This document shows positions 1 through 6,786 of a stretch of DNA of 9,039 nucleotides, one piece after another. Under the pieces are notes generated by a model. It was not told the DNA's origin. It was given only the letters and a program-made list of their open reading frames with translations, and ran no database searches. Location: positions 1 through 9,039 of the forward strand of contig JANWHV010000115.1 of the NCBI GenBank assembly GCA_025450255.1, in the 5' to 3' direction. The stretch's first letter is position 1. The number at the start of each line of letters is the position of its first letter. A program made the position numbers and the translations under genes. Origin of the DNA: Chloroflexota bacterium. GTDB taxonomy: Bacteria; Chloroflexota; UBA5177; JANWHV01.

Positions 1-33
1 ACCATCGCGCCTCGTCCCAGCTTCAGGAACGCG

Positions 34-1347
34 GTGCTTGCCACCACGTCGCACCGCCGGCACCCCGCGTCCGCTGTCTCGTCGCGTTTCGAGCGACGTC
101 GCGGTCAGATTCTATTCGGGGGGCTCACCGGCGCGACCGTAGCGGTCCTTGCCATTCTTGTTATCGTGGCGGCGTCGAATGTGACGGCGCGCCACCACCG
201 TGGCGGCAATCTCGCGGCAAGCGGCCACACGCCCGTCGCCACCCGCCATCACACGGCAACGCTGCCGTTCAGTCACATTGTCGTAACGCCTGGGCCGGAT
301 CGCACGCCCCGGCCCGCGGCGACTCGGCCAGCCGTGGCATCGGAGCACCGCACGCCACCGGCACCTCTACTGGACCGCGCGGCGCTGGTGCGAATCTCCC
401 GCGAATCCCTGCTGACCAGAGGCGCCGCGTATGGCCCATTGTGGTCGCCCGATAGCACATCAGTGCTCTATCTATCGAATTGGAAGTTCACCTGTCGCGA
501 CGACTGGGCGTGCGGGATGTTGCAACGATACGCGGCCGGATCGACGATCGAGATCGCTTCAAACGTCCGTTCATTTGCATGGTCACCCGACGGCAAGGAT
601 ATCGTGTATGCCGCGCAAGCGCCGGTCGGTTCCAGCCGGGTCGAGCCTCAGGAACTGCACATCGTTGCATCGGCGGGGTCGGCGTCGCGTGTGGTCACGG
701 GCGTCGACCGCGCGAACGTCGAGTGGTTGCCGCTCGGCGTCATCGCCGCGAAATCCCAGACGCTTATGCTGATCGACCCTGTTTCCGGCTCGTGTGCGCC
801 GCTCACCGACCTGCCGAAATTGCGCGTTGCCGACGACCGTTACGCGTTCTTCGCGGTCTCGGCGAGCGCCAGGTTCGTGGCGTATCAGGACGGCACGGGG
901 CTGCGCGTCTGGGACCGCGCACGGCAGGGTATGCTGGTGCTGCAACAATCGTTGTCGAAATTTGGCATCTCGTCGTTCCATTTTTCTTGGGACGGCAACA
1001 CCATTTTTTACAGCACCTACGACAAGCAATACACCAAGCTCTACCGGCTGCAATTGGCGCCGTTGGGAAAGGTAGTAGCGCTGAACAATGGGCTGCCGTT
1101 ACACGGCCCAATAAACCTCGTTGGCCCGCCATCGGCTGATAGCTCCGTCGTCAACTTTCGCATCGGCACAGGCGCGACGGCGCAAAACTATGTTATCGAC
1201 GCGGGCCACGGCAGCGCTCACGCCCTATTGCCGCCCGATGGAGTCGGCCCAGTGGGCTGGTGGTCTCCCGACGGCTTGCACCTCGTCTATCTGGTCTACC
1301 GTGGGGATGCGGCGCAATACACGGCGATCGCGAAAGTTGCGCGGTGA
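34..1347 (+). CDS. Single-pass membrane protein with extracytoplasmic PD40/TolB-like beta-propeller
   Basis: A 437-residue protein read from a GTG at 34, preceded by AGGA at 25-28 (5-base spacing). The frame is open to the window edge, so a start further upstream cannot be excluded. Residues 1-26 are basic and 27-49 form one hydrophobic helix, so the rest probably lies outside the membrane. Residues about 50-115 are a Pro/Thr/His/Ala-rich linker. From about 130 to the end there are repeated beta-propeller strands with PD40-type signatures: LWSPDSTSVLYL (136-147), FAWSPDGKDIVYA (181-193), FSWDGNTIFYS (317-327) and WWSPDGLHLVYL (409-420), with weaker blades between. This suggests six or seven blades. 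Such folds bind ligands or proteins; no catalytic residues are recognisable. Cys154 and Cys160 sit in one blade loop and could form a disulfide. The gene converges on the permease operon with a 26-base gap, so co-transcription is excluded. The fold is fairly sure; the role is unknown. Confidence 0.8.
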   Translation: MLATTSHRRHPASAVSSRFERRRGQILFGGLTGATVAVLAILVIVAASNVTARHHRGGNLAASGHTPVATRHHTATLPFSHIVVTPGPDRTPRPAATRPAVASEHRTPPAPLLDRAALVRISRESLLTRGAAYGPLWSPDSTSVLYLSNWKFTCRDDWACGMLQRYAAGSTIEIASNVRSFAWSPDGKDIVYAAQAPVGSSRVEPQELHIVASAGSASRVVTGVDRANVEWLPLGVIAAKSQTLMLIDPVSGSCAPLTDLPKLRVADDRYAFFAVSASARFVAYQDGTGLRVWDRARQGMLVLQQSLSKFGISSFHFSWDGNTIFYSTYDKQYTKLYRLQLAPLGKVVALNNGLPLHGPINLVGPPSADSSVVNFRIGTGATAQNYVIDAGHGSAHALLPPDGVGPVGWWSPDGLHLVYLVYRGDAAQYTAIAKVAR

Positions 1348-1373
1348 CGGCTTCCCGTGACGTGGGATCGAGC

Positions 1374-2390
1374 TTACGCGGACTTGGAGCGGACATCCAG
1401 CGCATCGCTGAGTCCATCGCCGAGGAAGTTCACGGCCACAATCGTCAAAACCAAGAAGACGCCTGGAAACACGGTCACCCACCACACTTTGAACTGCTCC
1501 TGCGAGGCGAAGGCCAACACCGTCCCCCAGCTGGTGGATGGGTATTGTAAGCCGTAGCCCAGGAAGTCGATTGCGGACTCAAACGATATGTTGGCTGCCA
1601 CCGCCAGGGTGGTGGCGACCAGCACTGGCCGCAGCGCGTTCGGCAGCAGATGGCGGAAAATGATGCGCAGGTCGGAAACGCCGACCGCGCGCGCCGCCTC
1701 GGCGAACTCCATGTTTCGCAAGCTGAGAAACGAGCTTCGCACTAACCGCGCGATAAACGCCCACCCCAGGAAGGTGAAGACGCCGATTACCAGTCCGACG
1801 GTCGTCGTCCCACCACCGAGGATGCCCGCCGCGACCAGCAGCACCGGCAGGCCGGGTAGGGTCAGGAATACGTCGGTGACCCGCATCAGGAGCGAGTCGA
1901 CCCAGCGGCCATAGTAGCCCGAAATGCCGCCCACGAATAGACCGATGAGCGTTGAGACAATGGCGGACGTGAAGCTAATCAGCAGGGTGTACCGGGTGCC
2001 CCAGATGATTTGTGAACTGACACTGCGACCGATAAAGTCCGCGCCAAAGAGATAGCGCAGCCCGCCGCCAAGCGTGGGCGCCTTGTCCGTGGCATTAAAG
2101 ATGTCATTGCTGGTCGTGTCGTAGATATTCTCGGGCGCGATGAACGGAGCGAAGATTGCGAGAAGCAGCATGAACAGCAGGATGCCGATGCCGATCATCG
2201 CCAGGCGATGCCGGCGCAGGCGCAAGAGCGCCAGTTGAAGTTGGCTGAGTTGTCGCGTGGCAATAGAATCCGGCTCGTAGCCGGGCTGGTCCGCCTGGGG
2301 GCTTGGTGATACATCAAAGCCGGGGTTGAGGTCGCCCGGCCCGCGCACCGCGGTTGAACGTGTGGCCGGCTCCGCTCCATGCGTCGCCAT
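1374..2390 (-). CDS. dppC: Peptide-type ABC transporter permease, DppC/OppC family
   Basis: Inner-membrane subunit of an oligopeptide/dipeptide-class ABC importer, 338 residues from the ATG at 2390-2388. I chose this start because GGAGGT (complement of 2401-2406) lies 10 bases upstream. An in-frame ATG at 2468 would add 26 residues and overlap the preceding gene, and looks less likely. Residues 1-60 form a polar, Pro-rich cytoplasmic tail, longer than in many family members. Membrane segments lie near 63-84, 135-160, 180-208, 254-275 and 305-323. The family motif before the second helix is present as FGADFIGRSV (115-124). The ATPase-docking EAA loop is EAARAVGVSD (231-240) through HLLPNALRP (247-255). 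The symbol is the family name; the substrate (dipeptide, oligopeptide, nickel or other) cannot be read from the sequence. It is the last gene of the minus-strand cluster, 43 bases after dppB, and no ATPase gene follows. Confidence 0.93.
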   Translation of the reverse strand: MATHGAEPATRSTAVRGPGDLNPGFDVSPSPQADQPGYEPDSIATRQLSQLQLALLRLRRHRLAMIGIGILLFMLLLAIFAPFIAPENIYDTTSNDIFNATDKAPTLGGGLRYLFGADFIGRSVSSQIIWGTRYTLLISFTSAIVSTLIGLFVGGISGYYGRWVDSLLMRVTDVFLTLPGLPVLLVAAGILGGGTTTVGLVIGVFTFLGWAFIARLVRSSFLSLRNMEFAEAARAVGVSDLRIIFRHLLPNALRPVLVATTLAVAANISFESAIDFLGYGLQYPSTSWGTVLAFASQEQFKVWWVTVFPGVFLVLTIVAVNFLGDGLSDALDVRSKSA

Positions 2391-2400
2391 CGGGTGTACT

Positions 2401-2406
2401 ACCTCC
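2401..2406 (-). promoter_or_regulatory. Ribosome-binding site that fixes the dppC start
   Basis: The minus strand reads GGAGGT here, 10 bases before the ATG at 2390. It lies in the short gap between the dppB stop (2434) and dppC. It favours the 338-residue start over the longer reading from 2468. Confidence 0.75.
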
Positions 2407-2433
2407 AATGTGCTGTGCCGCGTCCGAAACCGG

Positions 2434-3441
2434 TCAGTCGTAGCGGATCCGCGGATCGACCCAGGCATACACCAGATCGCCGCACAGGTTGCCGATCAGC
2501 ACGCCAATAGCCGCCATCATCAAGAGAGCCTGGAGCGTGGCATAGTCTTTGTTGCTCAATGCGTGCGAGAACAACTGGCCCATGCCTGGCCAGGCGAATA
2601 TGGTTTCGACGATAATCGCGCCGCCAATCAATTGCGGCAGAGCAAGCGCGATATTGGTGATCACCGGAAGCAGCGCGTTCCGCAGCGCGTGCTTGAACAC
2701 GACGACGCGCCGGCTCAGCCCCTTCGCTCGCGCGGTCCGTACATAATCCTGATGTATTACCTCCAACATGCTGGCGCGCATGAAGCGGCTGTCACCGGCG
2801 ATGCCGAGCACGGCCAGTACCGTCACCGGCATGATCAGCGAATACCCAAGGTCGCCAAGCGCGTGCCATGGGTGATGGGCAAAATACGCCCAGTAACCGG
2901 CGCCATTGAAATCCGGAATGCTGCCGACATCCTGGACAATTTTGCCGGTGGGAAGCCAGCCGAGATTCACGGCGAAAAAGGTAATCGCGAGCGCCGCCAA
3001 CCAAAACGACGGCATGGAGATGCCTATGTAGCTCAGGACGGTAAATGTGGAGTCGAAGAACGAATAGCGGCGCAGCGCGGCGAAGATTCCCAACGGCAGC
3101 GCCAGGCACTCGGCCACGAGATAGGCAACGCCGGAAAGGAGCAGCGTGGCGGGCGCGCGATCGACAATCTCATTCAGCACGGGAACGCCATCCGTGCTGA
3201 CGCCCAGGTCAAGGTGGAACACCGCTGAAACCCAGCTAGCGTACTGGGTTGGGAGCGGTTCGCCGAGATGGTACTTCGACGCGCACTGATGGTAGAGGTG
3301 ACGAAGCTGAGGGTTTTCACCACCCTGATATGCCTCACATGGTCCGCCCGGCGTTGCATGTAACAGGAAAAAGAATGCTACCGAGAGGCCGGCCAGTATA
3401 AAGGCCGACTGAAGCAAACGCCGGCTGATAAATGTCACCAT
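2434..3441 (-). CDS. dppB: Peptide-type ABC transporter permease, DppB/OppB family
   Basis: First permease subunit of the peptide-class importer, 335 residues, forming the membrane channel with the DppC-type partner encoded next. It starts at the ATG 3441-3439, with AGGAGG (complement of 3451-3456) 9 bases upstream. Helix one is at about 9-29, followed by the family hallmark TPGGP (30-34). A large external loop (35-95) follows, with Cys35 and Cys53, which could form a disulfide. Further helices lie near 98-122, 133-160, 200-217, 256-282 and 303-325. The EAA loop that contacts the ATPase is intact: DYVRTARAKGLS (232-243) to HALRNALLP (251-259). The C-terminus VDPRIRYD is typical of this family. 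Length and motifs match normal family members, with no sign of decay. The symbol is the family name only; the substrate is not determined. Confidence 0.95.
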   Translation of the reverse strand: MVTFISRRLLQSAFILAGLSVAFFFLLHATPGGPCEAYQGGENPQLRHLYHQCASKYHLGEPLPTQYASWVSAVFHLDLGVSTDGVPVLNEIVDRAPATLLLSGVAYLVAECLALPLGIFAALRRYSFFDSTFTVLSYIGISMPSFWLAALAITFFAVNLGWLPTGKIVQDVGSIPDFNGAGYWAYFAHHPWHALGDLGYSLIMPVTVLAVLGIAGDSRFMRASMLEVIHQDYVRTARAKGLSRRVVVFKHALRNALLPVITNIALALPQLIGGAIIVETIFAWPGMGQLFSHALSNKDYATLQALLMMAAIGVLIGNLCGDLVYAWVDPRIRYD

Positions 3442-3450
3442 GTACGAGGC

Positions 3451-3456
3451 CCTCCT
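3451..3456 (-). promoter_or_regulatory. Ribosome-binding site of dppB
   Basis: The minus strand reads AGGAGG, 9 bases before the dppB ATG. It is a near-perfect Shine-Dalgarno sequence that gives dppB its own translation initiation downstream of the intercistronic hairpin. Confidence 0.75.
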
Positions 3457-3494
3457 GGCGTAGCAGTCCGTACATCACGCGGACAGTGTGATCA

Positions 3495-3528
3495 GAGCCG
3501 GCGATGACGGGGAAGCCATCGCCGGCTC
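3495..3528 (-). other. Intercistronic 12-bp perfect hairpin between binding-protein and permease genes
   Basis: GAGCCGGCGATG at 3495-3506 is the exact reverse complement of 3517-3528, with a 10-base loop at 3507-3516. In the minus-strand mRNA the hairpin starts about 80 bases after the binding-protein stop (3608) and ends 53 bases before the dppB ATG. No U-tract follows, so it does not look like a standard intrinsic terminator. An mRNA-stabilising or partial-attenuating role, as known for hairpins between malE and malF, would fit this position. That role is inferred. Confidence 0.7.
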
Positions 3529-3607
3529 GGCGGTCTCTCAGGCAGTAGCGGATTCGCTGCCCTTGCCTCGGATACCAGGCGGCAGGCGCATTTCTCCTCG
3601 CGTCGTG

Positions 3608-5473
3608 CTAGTTCAAGATCGGCTTCTGCGAATTGCTGGCGTCATACCACCACTGGAACGTGTTCCATTCGTGTCCGGTCTGCGTCGCGTTCGGCTTGAA
3701 GTTTCCGACCGTGCCTTTGGCAATCAGCACGTTTGGATTGGTGAAGAGTGAAATCGTGTAAGCCTGGTCGAAAACATATTGTTGGGCTTGATTGTAGATG
3801 CGGTGACGCGCGGCATCGTCCAGCGTGTTTCGGCCGGCGATGAAGAACTTGTCAAGCTTGGGGTCATCGATAAAGTCGGAATTCGCGCCATTGGGATTGC
3901 TTGCCGAGCTAATCTGATCGGGCGCGAAGTTCAAGTAGCTCTCGTCGGGATCGGGGTTGGTCTGAAAGCCGTGGAGCGCGATCTGGAATGTATGGTGTGC
4001 CTGAATACCGCCGTCCTGCCAGGTACCGAAAAGCGCGTTCACGCCATGGGCCGGCGCGTACCTGATTTTCAGGCCGATCCCCACCTGGTTGAGGAAGCGC
4101 TGCAGCAATTGGGCTCCCTTGATGCGCGACGTCTTTGTGGTCGTCACAAAGTCCAGCGTCAAATGGCGCGGCCCGCTGCCCAGCGTTGTCGCATACCCTG
4201 CCGCGGCCAGCAAGGCGCGGGCCTTGGCGGGGTTGTAGGCGTTTGGCAGGCTCTTATCGTAGGACCACGGTGAACTCGATGGGATGAAGGAATTCAACGC
4301 CATGCTGTGGGCGTACGAGTCCCCAACGGCGCCGGCGAACAGGAAGTGTGTGTAGGCGTATTTGTCAATCGCGTCCTGGACGGCCTCGCGGACTCGGACG
4401 TCATGCAGCGGATTCGACTGGCCATTGTAGGTCGCGCCACTCATCAGGTCCAACAGCTCATATTGGAGCGCCGGCTGCACGATTGTGTTGTATTTGGTTG
4501 ACTTCAGATCCGGCACGTTGTCAATTGTGAAGTCCTCGGCCTTGTCGATGCTGTTGTACGTCGAGCCGGCCTTGATGTCCTGAACGTAGGTCGCGCCGTC
4601 CTCACTCAGCACGACAAACTGGATGTGTTGGGGCCGCGGATGATGCGAGTCAGCAGGCAAAAGGTTATAGAATGGGTTTGCAACCAATACGTAACGCTGA
4701 TCTGGGCTCCAGGTTTCGACCTTATACGGGCCGTCGAACAGGTCATTCGGCGAGGTGTAGTGGTCTTGCAGCCAAGCTTGCGTGAATTTCTTGAGGCCAG
4801 AGCTAGCATATACCGAAGCCGGTATGAGCCCGGTCTTGGGATCAATCTGCTTGGCGTAATCCCAGGTCTTGAGCAAGTTCGGCGAGAGGGTTACGCCGTA
4901 TTTCTTCTGCATATAGATGGTTGGGGTTGGGCTTATTAAATAGTTCAACTGTTGGATCGCCGAACCCAGGACGCCGCGGAGGCGCAGAACAAGGTCGTTG
5001 CCGTTGAAATACGCCTGCTTAACATAATTCGCCGGGTCTACCGCTCCGTTGTCAGGCGCGAACTGGATCGGGAAATTAACGATGTAGTCAGCTGGAAGGA
5101 CCGGAGATCCATCGGACCACTTCTGGTTCGGCTTCAAGTGATAGGTGATTATCTCATCGCCGTTAACCACCTTGATGCCGCCGTTCGCGGTGGTGGGCAC
5201 CACGGTCGCGATGTCGGGCACAAAGTTCCCATGCTCGTCAAAGGTGGTTGCGAAGTCGGTCGTCGCGGGGATAAGCTCGCTGTTTACGACCGAGGCGCCC
5301 GTGTTGCCGGCGCCAAGGGCGTTTGGCACCTGATAGTCGGAAATGGTAATCGTGCCGGAAAAGTTATCGTTGGCTGTGCGGGCTTGAGCTGTTCCATACT
5401 GATGGGCAAGGCCCCCGGCGCCGCTAAGGGCGACGATCGCCGCGGCCGGAATCGCGAATGTTTTCCGAAGCAC
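3608..5473 (-). CDS. ABC transporter substrate-binding protein, family 5 (peptide/nickel type)
   Basis: Extracytoplasmic receptor of the adjacent importer, 621 residues. I chose the GTG at 5473-5471 because GGAGG (complement of 5483-5487) lies 9 bases upstream and the start gives a proper signal peptide. A longer in-frame reading from 5617 would run into the anti-sigma gene. Residues 1-5 are basic, 6-22 hydrophobic, and cleavage is likely near GTAQA (27-31). There is no lipobox cysteine, unlike most binding proteins of monoderm bacteria. The body matches SBP_bac_5: a YHLKPNQKWSDGSP block (111-124) in the N-terminal lobe, a DVRVREAVQDAIDK block in the middle lobe, and a YNPAKARALLAAAGY block typical of the family. 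It is somewhat longer than the usual 500-600 residues. It lies 52 bases after the anti-sigma gene and 166 bases before dppB, on the same strand. The ligand is probably a peptide, but nickel, sugars and opines also use this fold. Confidence 0.92.
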   Translation of the reverse strand: MLRKTFAIPAAAIVALSGAGGLAHQYGTAQARTANDNFSGTITISDYQVPNALGAGNTGASVVNSELIPATTDFATTFDEHGNFVPDIATVVPTTANGGIKVVNGDEIITYHLKPNQKWSDGSPVLPADYIVNFPIQFAPDNGAVDPANYVKQAYFNGNDLVLRLRGVLGSAIQQLNYLISPTPTIYMQKKYGVTLSPNLLKTWDYAKQIDPKTGLIPASVYASSGLKKFTQAWLQDHYTSPNDLFDGPYKVETWSPDQRYVLVANPFYNLLPADSHHPRPQHIQFVVLSEDGATYVQDIKAGSTYNSIDKAEDFTIDNVPDLKSTKYNTIVQPALQYELLDLMSGATYNGQSNPLHDVRVREAVQDAIDKYAYTHFLFAGAVGDSYAHSMALNSFIPSSSPWSYDKSLPNAYNPAKARALLAAAGYATTLGSGPRHLTLDFVTTTKTSRIKGAQLLQRFLNQVGIGLKIRYAPAHGVNALFGTWQDGGIQAHHTFQIALHGFQTNPDPDESYLNFAPDQISSASNPNGANSDFIDDPKLDKFFIAGRNTLDDAARHRIYNQAQQYVFDQAYTISLFTNPNVLIAKGTVGNFKPNATQTGHEWNTFQWWYDASNSQKPILN

Positions 5474-5482
5474 TGTAGTTGT

Positions 5483-5487
5483 CCTCC
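5483..5487 (-). promoter_or_regulatory. Ribosome-binding site that fixes the GTG start of the binding protein
   Basis: GGAGG on the minus strand, 9 bases before the GTG at 5473. It supports the short reading with an N-terminal signal peptide over the longer open frame that overlaps the anti-sigma gene. Confidence 0.75.
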
Positions 5488-5525
5488 ACCAATAATTGAC
5501 TCTCGGCAAGCGAATGGCGTCGCGT

Positions 5526-6158
5526 CTATAGCTGCGTGGCGAGAGGCTGGCCGCGTTGGCGTTGTCGCATCGTCGGGACCTTTGGCGGCGCCCCGGCGTT
5601 CGGGCGCGGAACGACATAGGCGCTGCCTGGCCTGACGCGCGGGCCGAGTCCGAACCGTGCCGGTGTGTGTACGACCGTGCGTGTCAAGGCCGCCGCAAGT
5701 CGATATGCGTCTGGAGCCGTGATTTGATGGCCGTTTTGGACCGGACGTATAGCTGCCGCACAGCCGTCGCAGCCCGGACGCGCCATCCACGCGACCGCTG
5801 TCGACGTGGCCGGGCTTGCCGTCGAGGCATCCCGCAACAGTACATGAGACGATGCGATCTGCAACATACAACCAAGCGCGGCGACGCTTATCGCCACGGA
5901 TGCTAGAAACGAATGGCGCGACGCCCCAGGCGCGCGGCCCGAGTACGCGCGCGCCACGCGTAGACGAAGGTCGGGCGGCGCCCAATCGTCGTCCCCGGCA
6001 AGCAGGACAAGACGAGCCGTTTCCAGGTGACGCTCAACCACGGCACGGCAGCGGCCGCACTGTTCAAGGTGAGCGCCGATAAACTCCGTTTGTGCCGGAA
6101 CCGTCTGCCCGTCGGCATATGCGGACAGTAGCTCCGCAAGTTCAGAGCACGGCTGCAT
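5526..6158 (-). CDS. Membrane-bound zinc-finger anti-sigma factor
   Basis: Probable inhibitor of the ECF sigma factor encoded immediately upstream, 210 residues from the ATG at 6158-6156. This start overlaps the sigma gene end (stop at 6144-6142) by 17 bases, implying translational coupling; the ribosome-binding site is weak (AAAGG). Residues 1-50 form the anti-sigma domain with the zinc-binding pattern His30-x3-Cys34-x2-Cys37, and Cys4 is a possible fourth ligand. Residues 65-81 are Arg-rich and 83-103 form one membrane helix, which fits N-in/C-out topology. The external part (about 105-210) is Ala/Pro/Arg-rich with no domain I recognise, but it carries Cys130-Asp-Gly-Cys133, a possible redox or metal site. 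An in-frame ATG at 6221 would add 21 residues deeper inside the sigma gene and is less likely. Zinc-domain and membrane assignments are good; the signal it senses is unknown. Confidence 0.85.
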   Translation of the reverse strand: MQPCSELAELLSAYADGQTVPAQTEFIGAHLEQCGRCRAVVERHLETARLVLLAGDDDWAPPDLRLRVARAYSGRAPGASRHSFLASVAISVAALGCMLQIASSHVLLRDASTASPATSTAVAWMARPGCDGCAAAIRPVQNGHQITAPDAYRLAAALTRTVVHTPARFGLGPRVRPGSAYVVPRPNAGAPPKVPTMRQRQRGQPLATQL

Positions 6159-6717
6159 GGCGCTGAATACCTTTGTCTGCCTGGTCGTAGAGCGTTCGAA
6201 ACTGTTCCTTGGCCCGCGCAATGCGCTTGCGGGCGGCCTCCGGGCTAATGCCGACTATTGCCGCGACTTCGTTGTACGAAAAGCCCTCCTTAATGTGCAG
6301 AAGAAGGCATGCCGCTCGATCCTTTGGCAGTTGCGCCAGAGCCAATTGCACCAGCTCTCGGTACATAACCGCGTTGTCGGGCGCTTCAATGGTGGCGTGG
6401 CTGCTGTCCTCGTAGTGCGTCAATGACAGCCAGGTTATCCGGCGGCCACGGCGGTGCGAGCGAAACGCCTGGTGCGTGGCGATACGGTACAGCCACGCGC
6501 CCAGTGCAAGATCCGACCGCAGGTTATGTATGCCGCGAAACGCCTCGATGAAGGTGTCCTGCGTCAGATCGAGCGCCAACTCCGGATCGTGCACGAGGTG
6601 GAGCAGGTACCGGGCAATGCGAGCCTGATATTTTTGCACCAGCGTATCCAGCGCCGAACGATCCCCTGCCCGTGCTGCAGCCACCGGCACGGCATCATCC
6701 GCTACCAATACGTCCAC
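6142..6717 (-). CDS. ECF (group 4, sigma-70 family) RNA polymerase sigma factor
   Basis: A 191-residue alternative sigma factor that would direct RNA polymerase to a small regulon when released by its anti-sigma. It starts at the GTG 6717-6715, with GGAGGGG (complement of 6725-6731) 7 bases upstream. Region 2 spans about 20-92 and includes the core-binding and -10-recognising block ALDLTQDTFIEAFRG (48-62) and AWLYRIATHQAFRSHRR (74-90). A linker (93-120) carries no conserved motif. Region 4 spans about 122-178, with LPKDRAACLLLHIKEGFSY (130-148) and a helix-turn-helix at YNEVAAIVGISPEAARKRIARA (148-169). There is no region 1.1 or 3, and no long C-terminal extension. The stop codon lies inside the anti-sigma gene, so the two are co-expressed. 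ECF factors usually activate their own promoter, but I could not recognise a GGAAC/CGTC-type promoter upstream. Confidence 0.95.
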   Translation of the reverse strand: MDVLVADDAVPVAAARAGDRSALDTLVQKYQARIARYLLHLVHDPELALDLTQDTFIEAFRGIHNLRSDLALGAWLYRIATHQAFRSHRRGRRITWLSLTHYEDSSHATIEAPDNAVMYRELVQLALAQLPKDRAACLLLHIKEGFSYNEVAAIVGISPEAARKRIARAKEQFRTLYDQADKGIQRHAAVL

Positions 6718-6724
6718 ACCCGTT

Positions 6725-6731
6725 CCCCTCC
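6725..6731 (-). promoter_or_regulatory. Ribosome-binding site of the sigma factor gene
   Basis: GGAGGGG on the minus strand, 7 bases before the GTG start at 6717. It supports a non-ATG start that would otherwise be uncertain. Confidence 0.7.
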
Positions 6732-6786
6732 GTTTTTACCCCTACACTACATGGGTCGCGGGAGGCGCGAATCCGGACAGGGTGTG

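Noticed and set aside
1348..1373. Bidirectional terminator between the converging genes
   Set aside because: The 26-base gap has only a CCC/GGG match with wobble pairs and no T-tract on either strand, which is too weak to call.
2326..3228. A 300-codon open frame on the plus strand across both permease genes
   Set aside because: It is antisense to dppB and dppC, which have clear family motifs and ribosome-binding sites. Its translation is charged and without domain features, as expected of a GC-rich shadow frame.
5491..5500. AATAATTGAC resembling AATAATTTGC at 6801-6810, as a possible shared regulatory motif
   Set aside because: The likeness is about eight bases of AT-rich sequence, and the two copies sit at very different distances from their genes (about 18 and 84 bases). 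A common promoter element is unlikely.
4952..5635. A 227-codon open frame on the plus strand opposite the binding-protein and anti-sigma genes
   Set aside because: It overlaps two well-supported minus-strand genes and has no recognisable domain.
5284..5985. A 233-codon open frame on the minus strand across the anti-sigma/binding-protein junction
   Set aside because: It is out of frame with both genes. The anti-sigma and binding-protein frames are supported by zinc motif, membrane helix, signal peptide and ribosome-binding sites, so no frameshift or fusion is needed.
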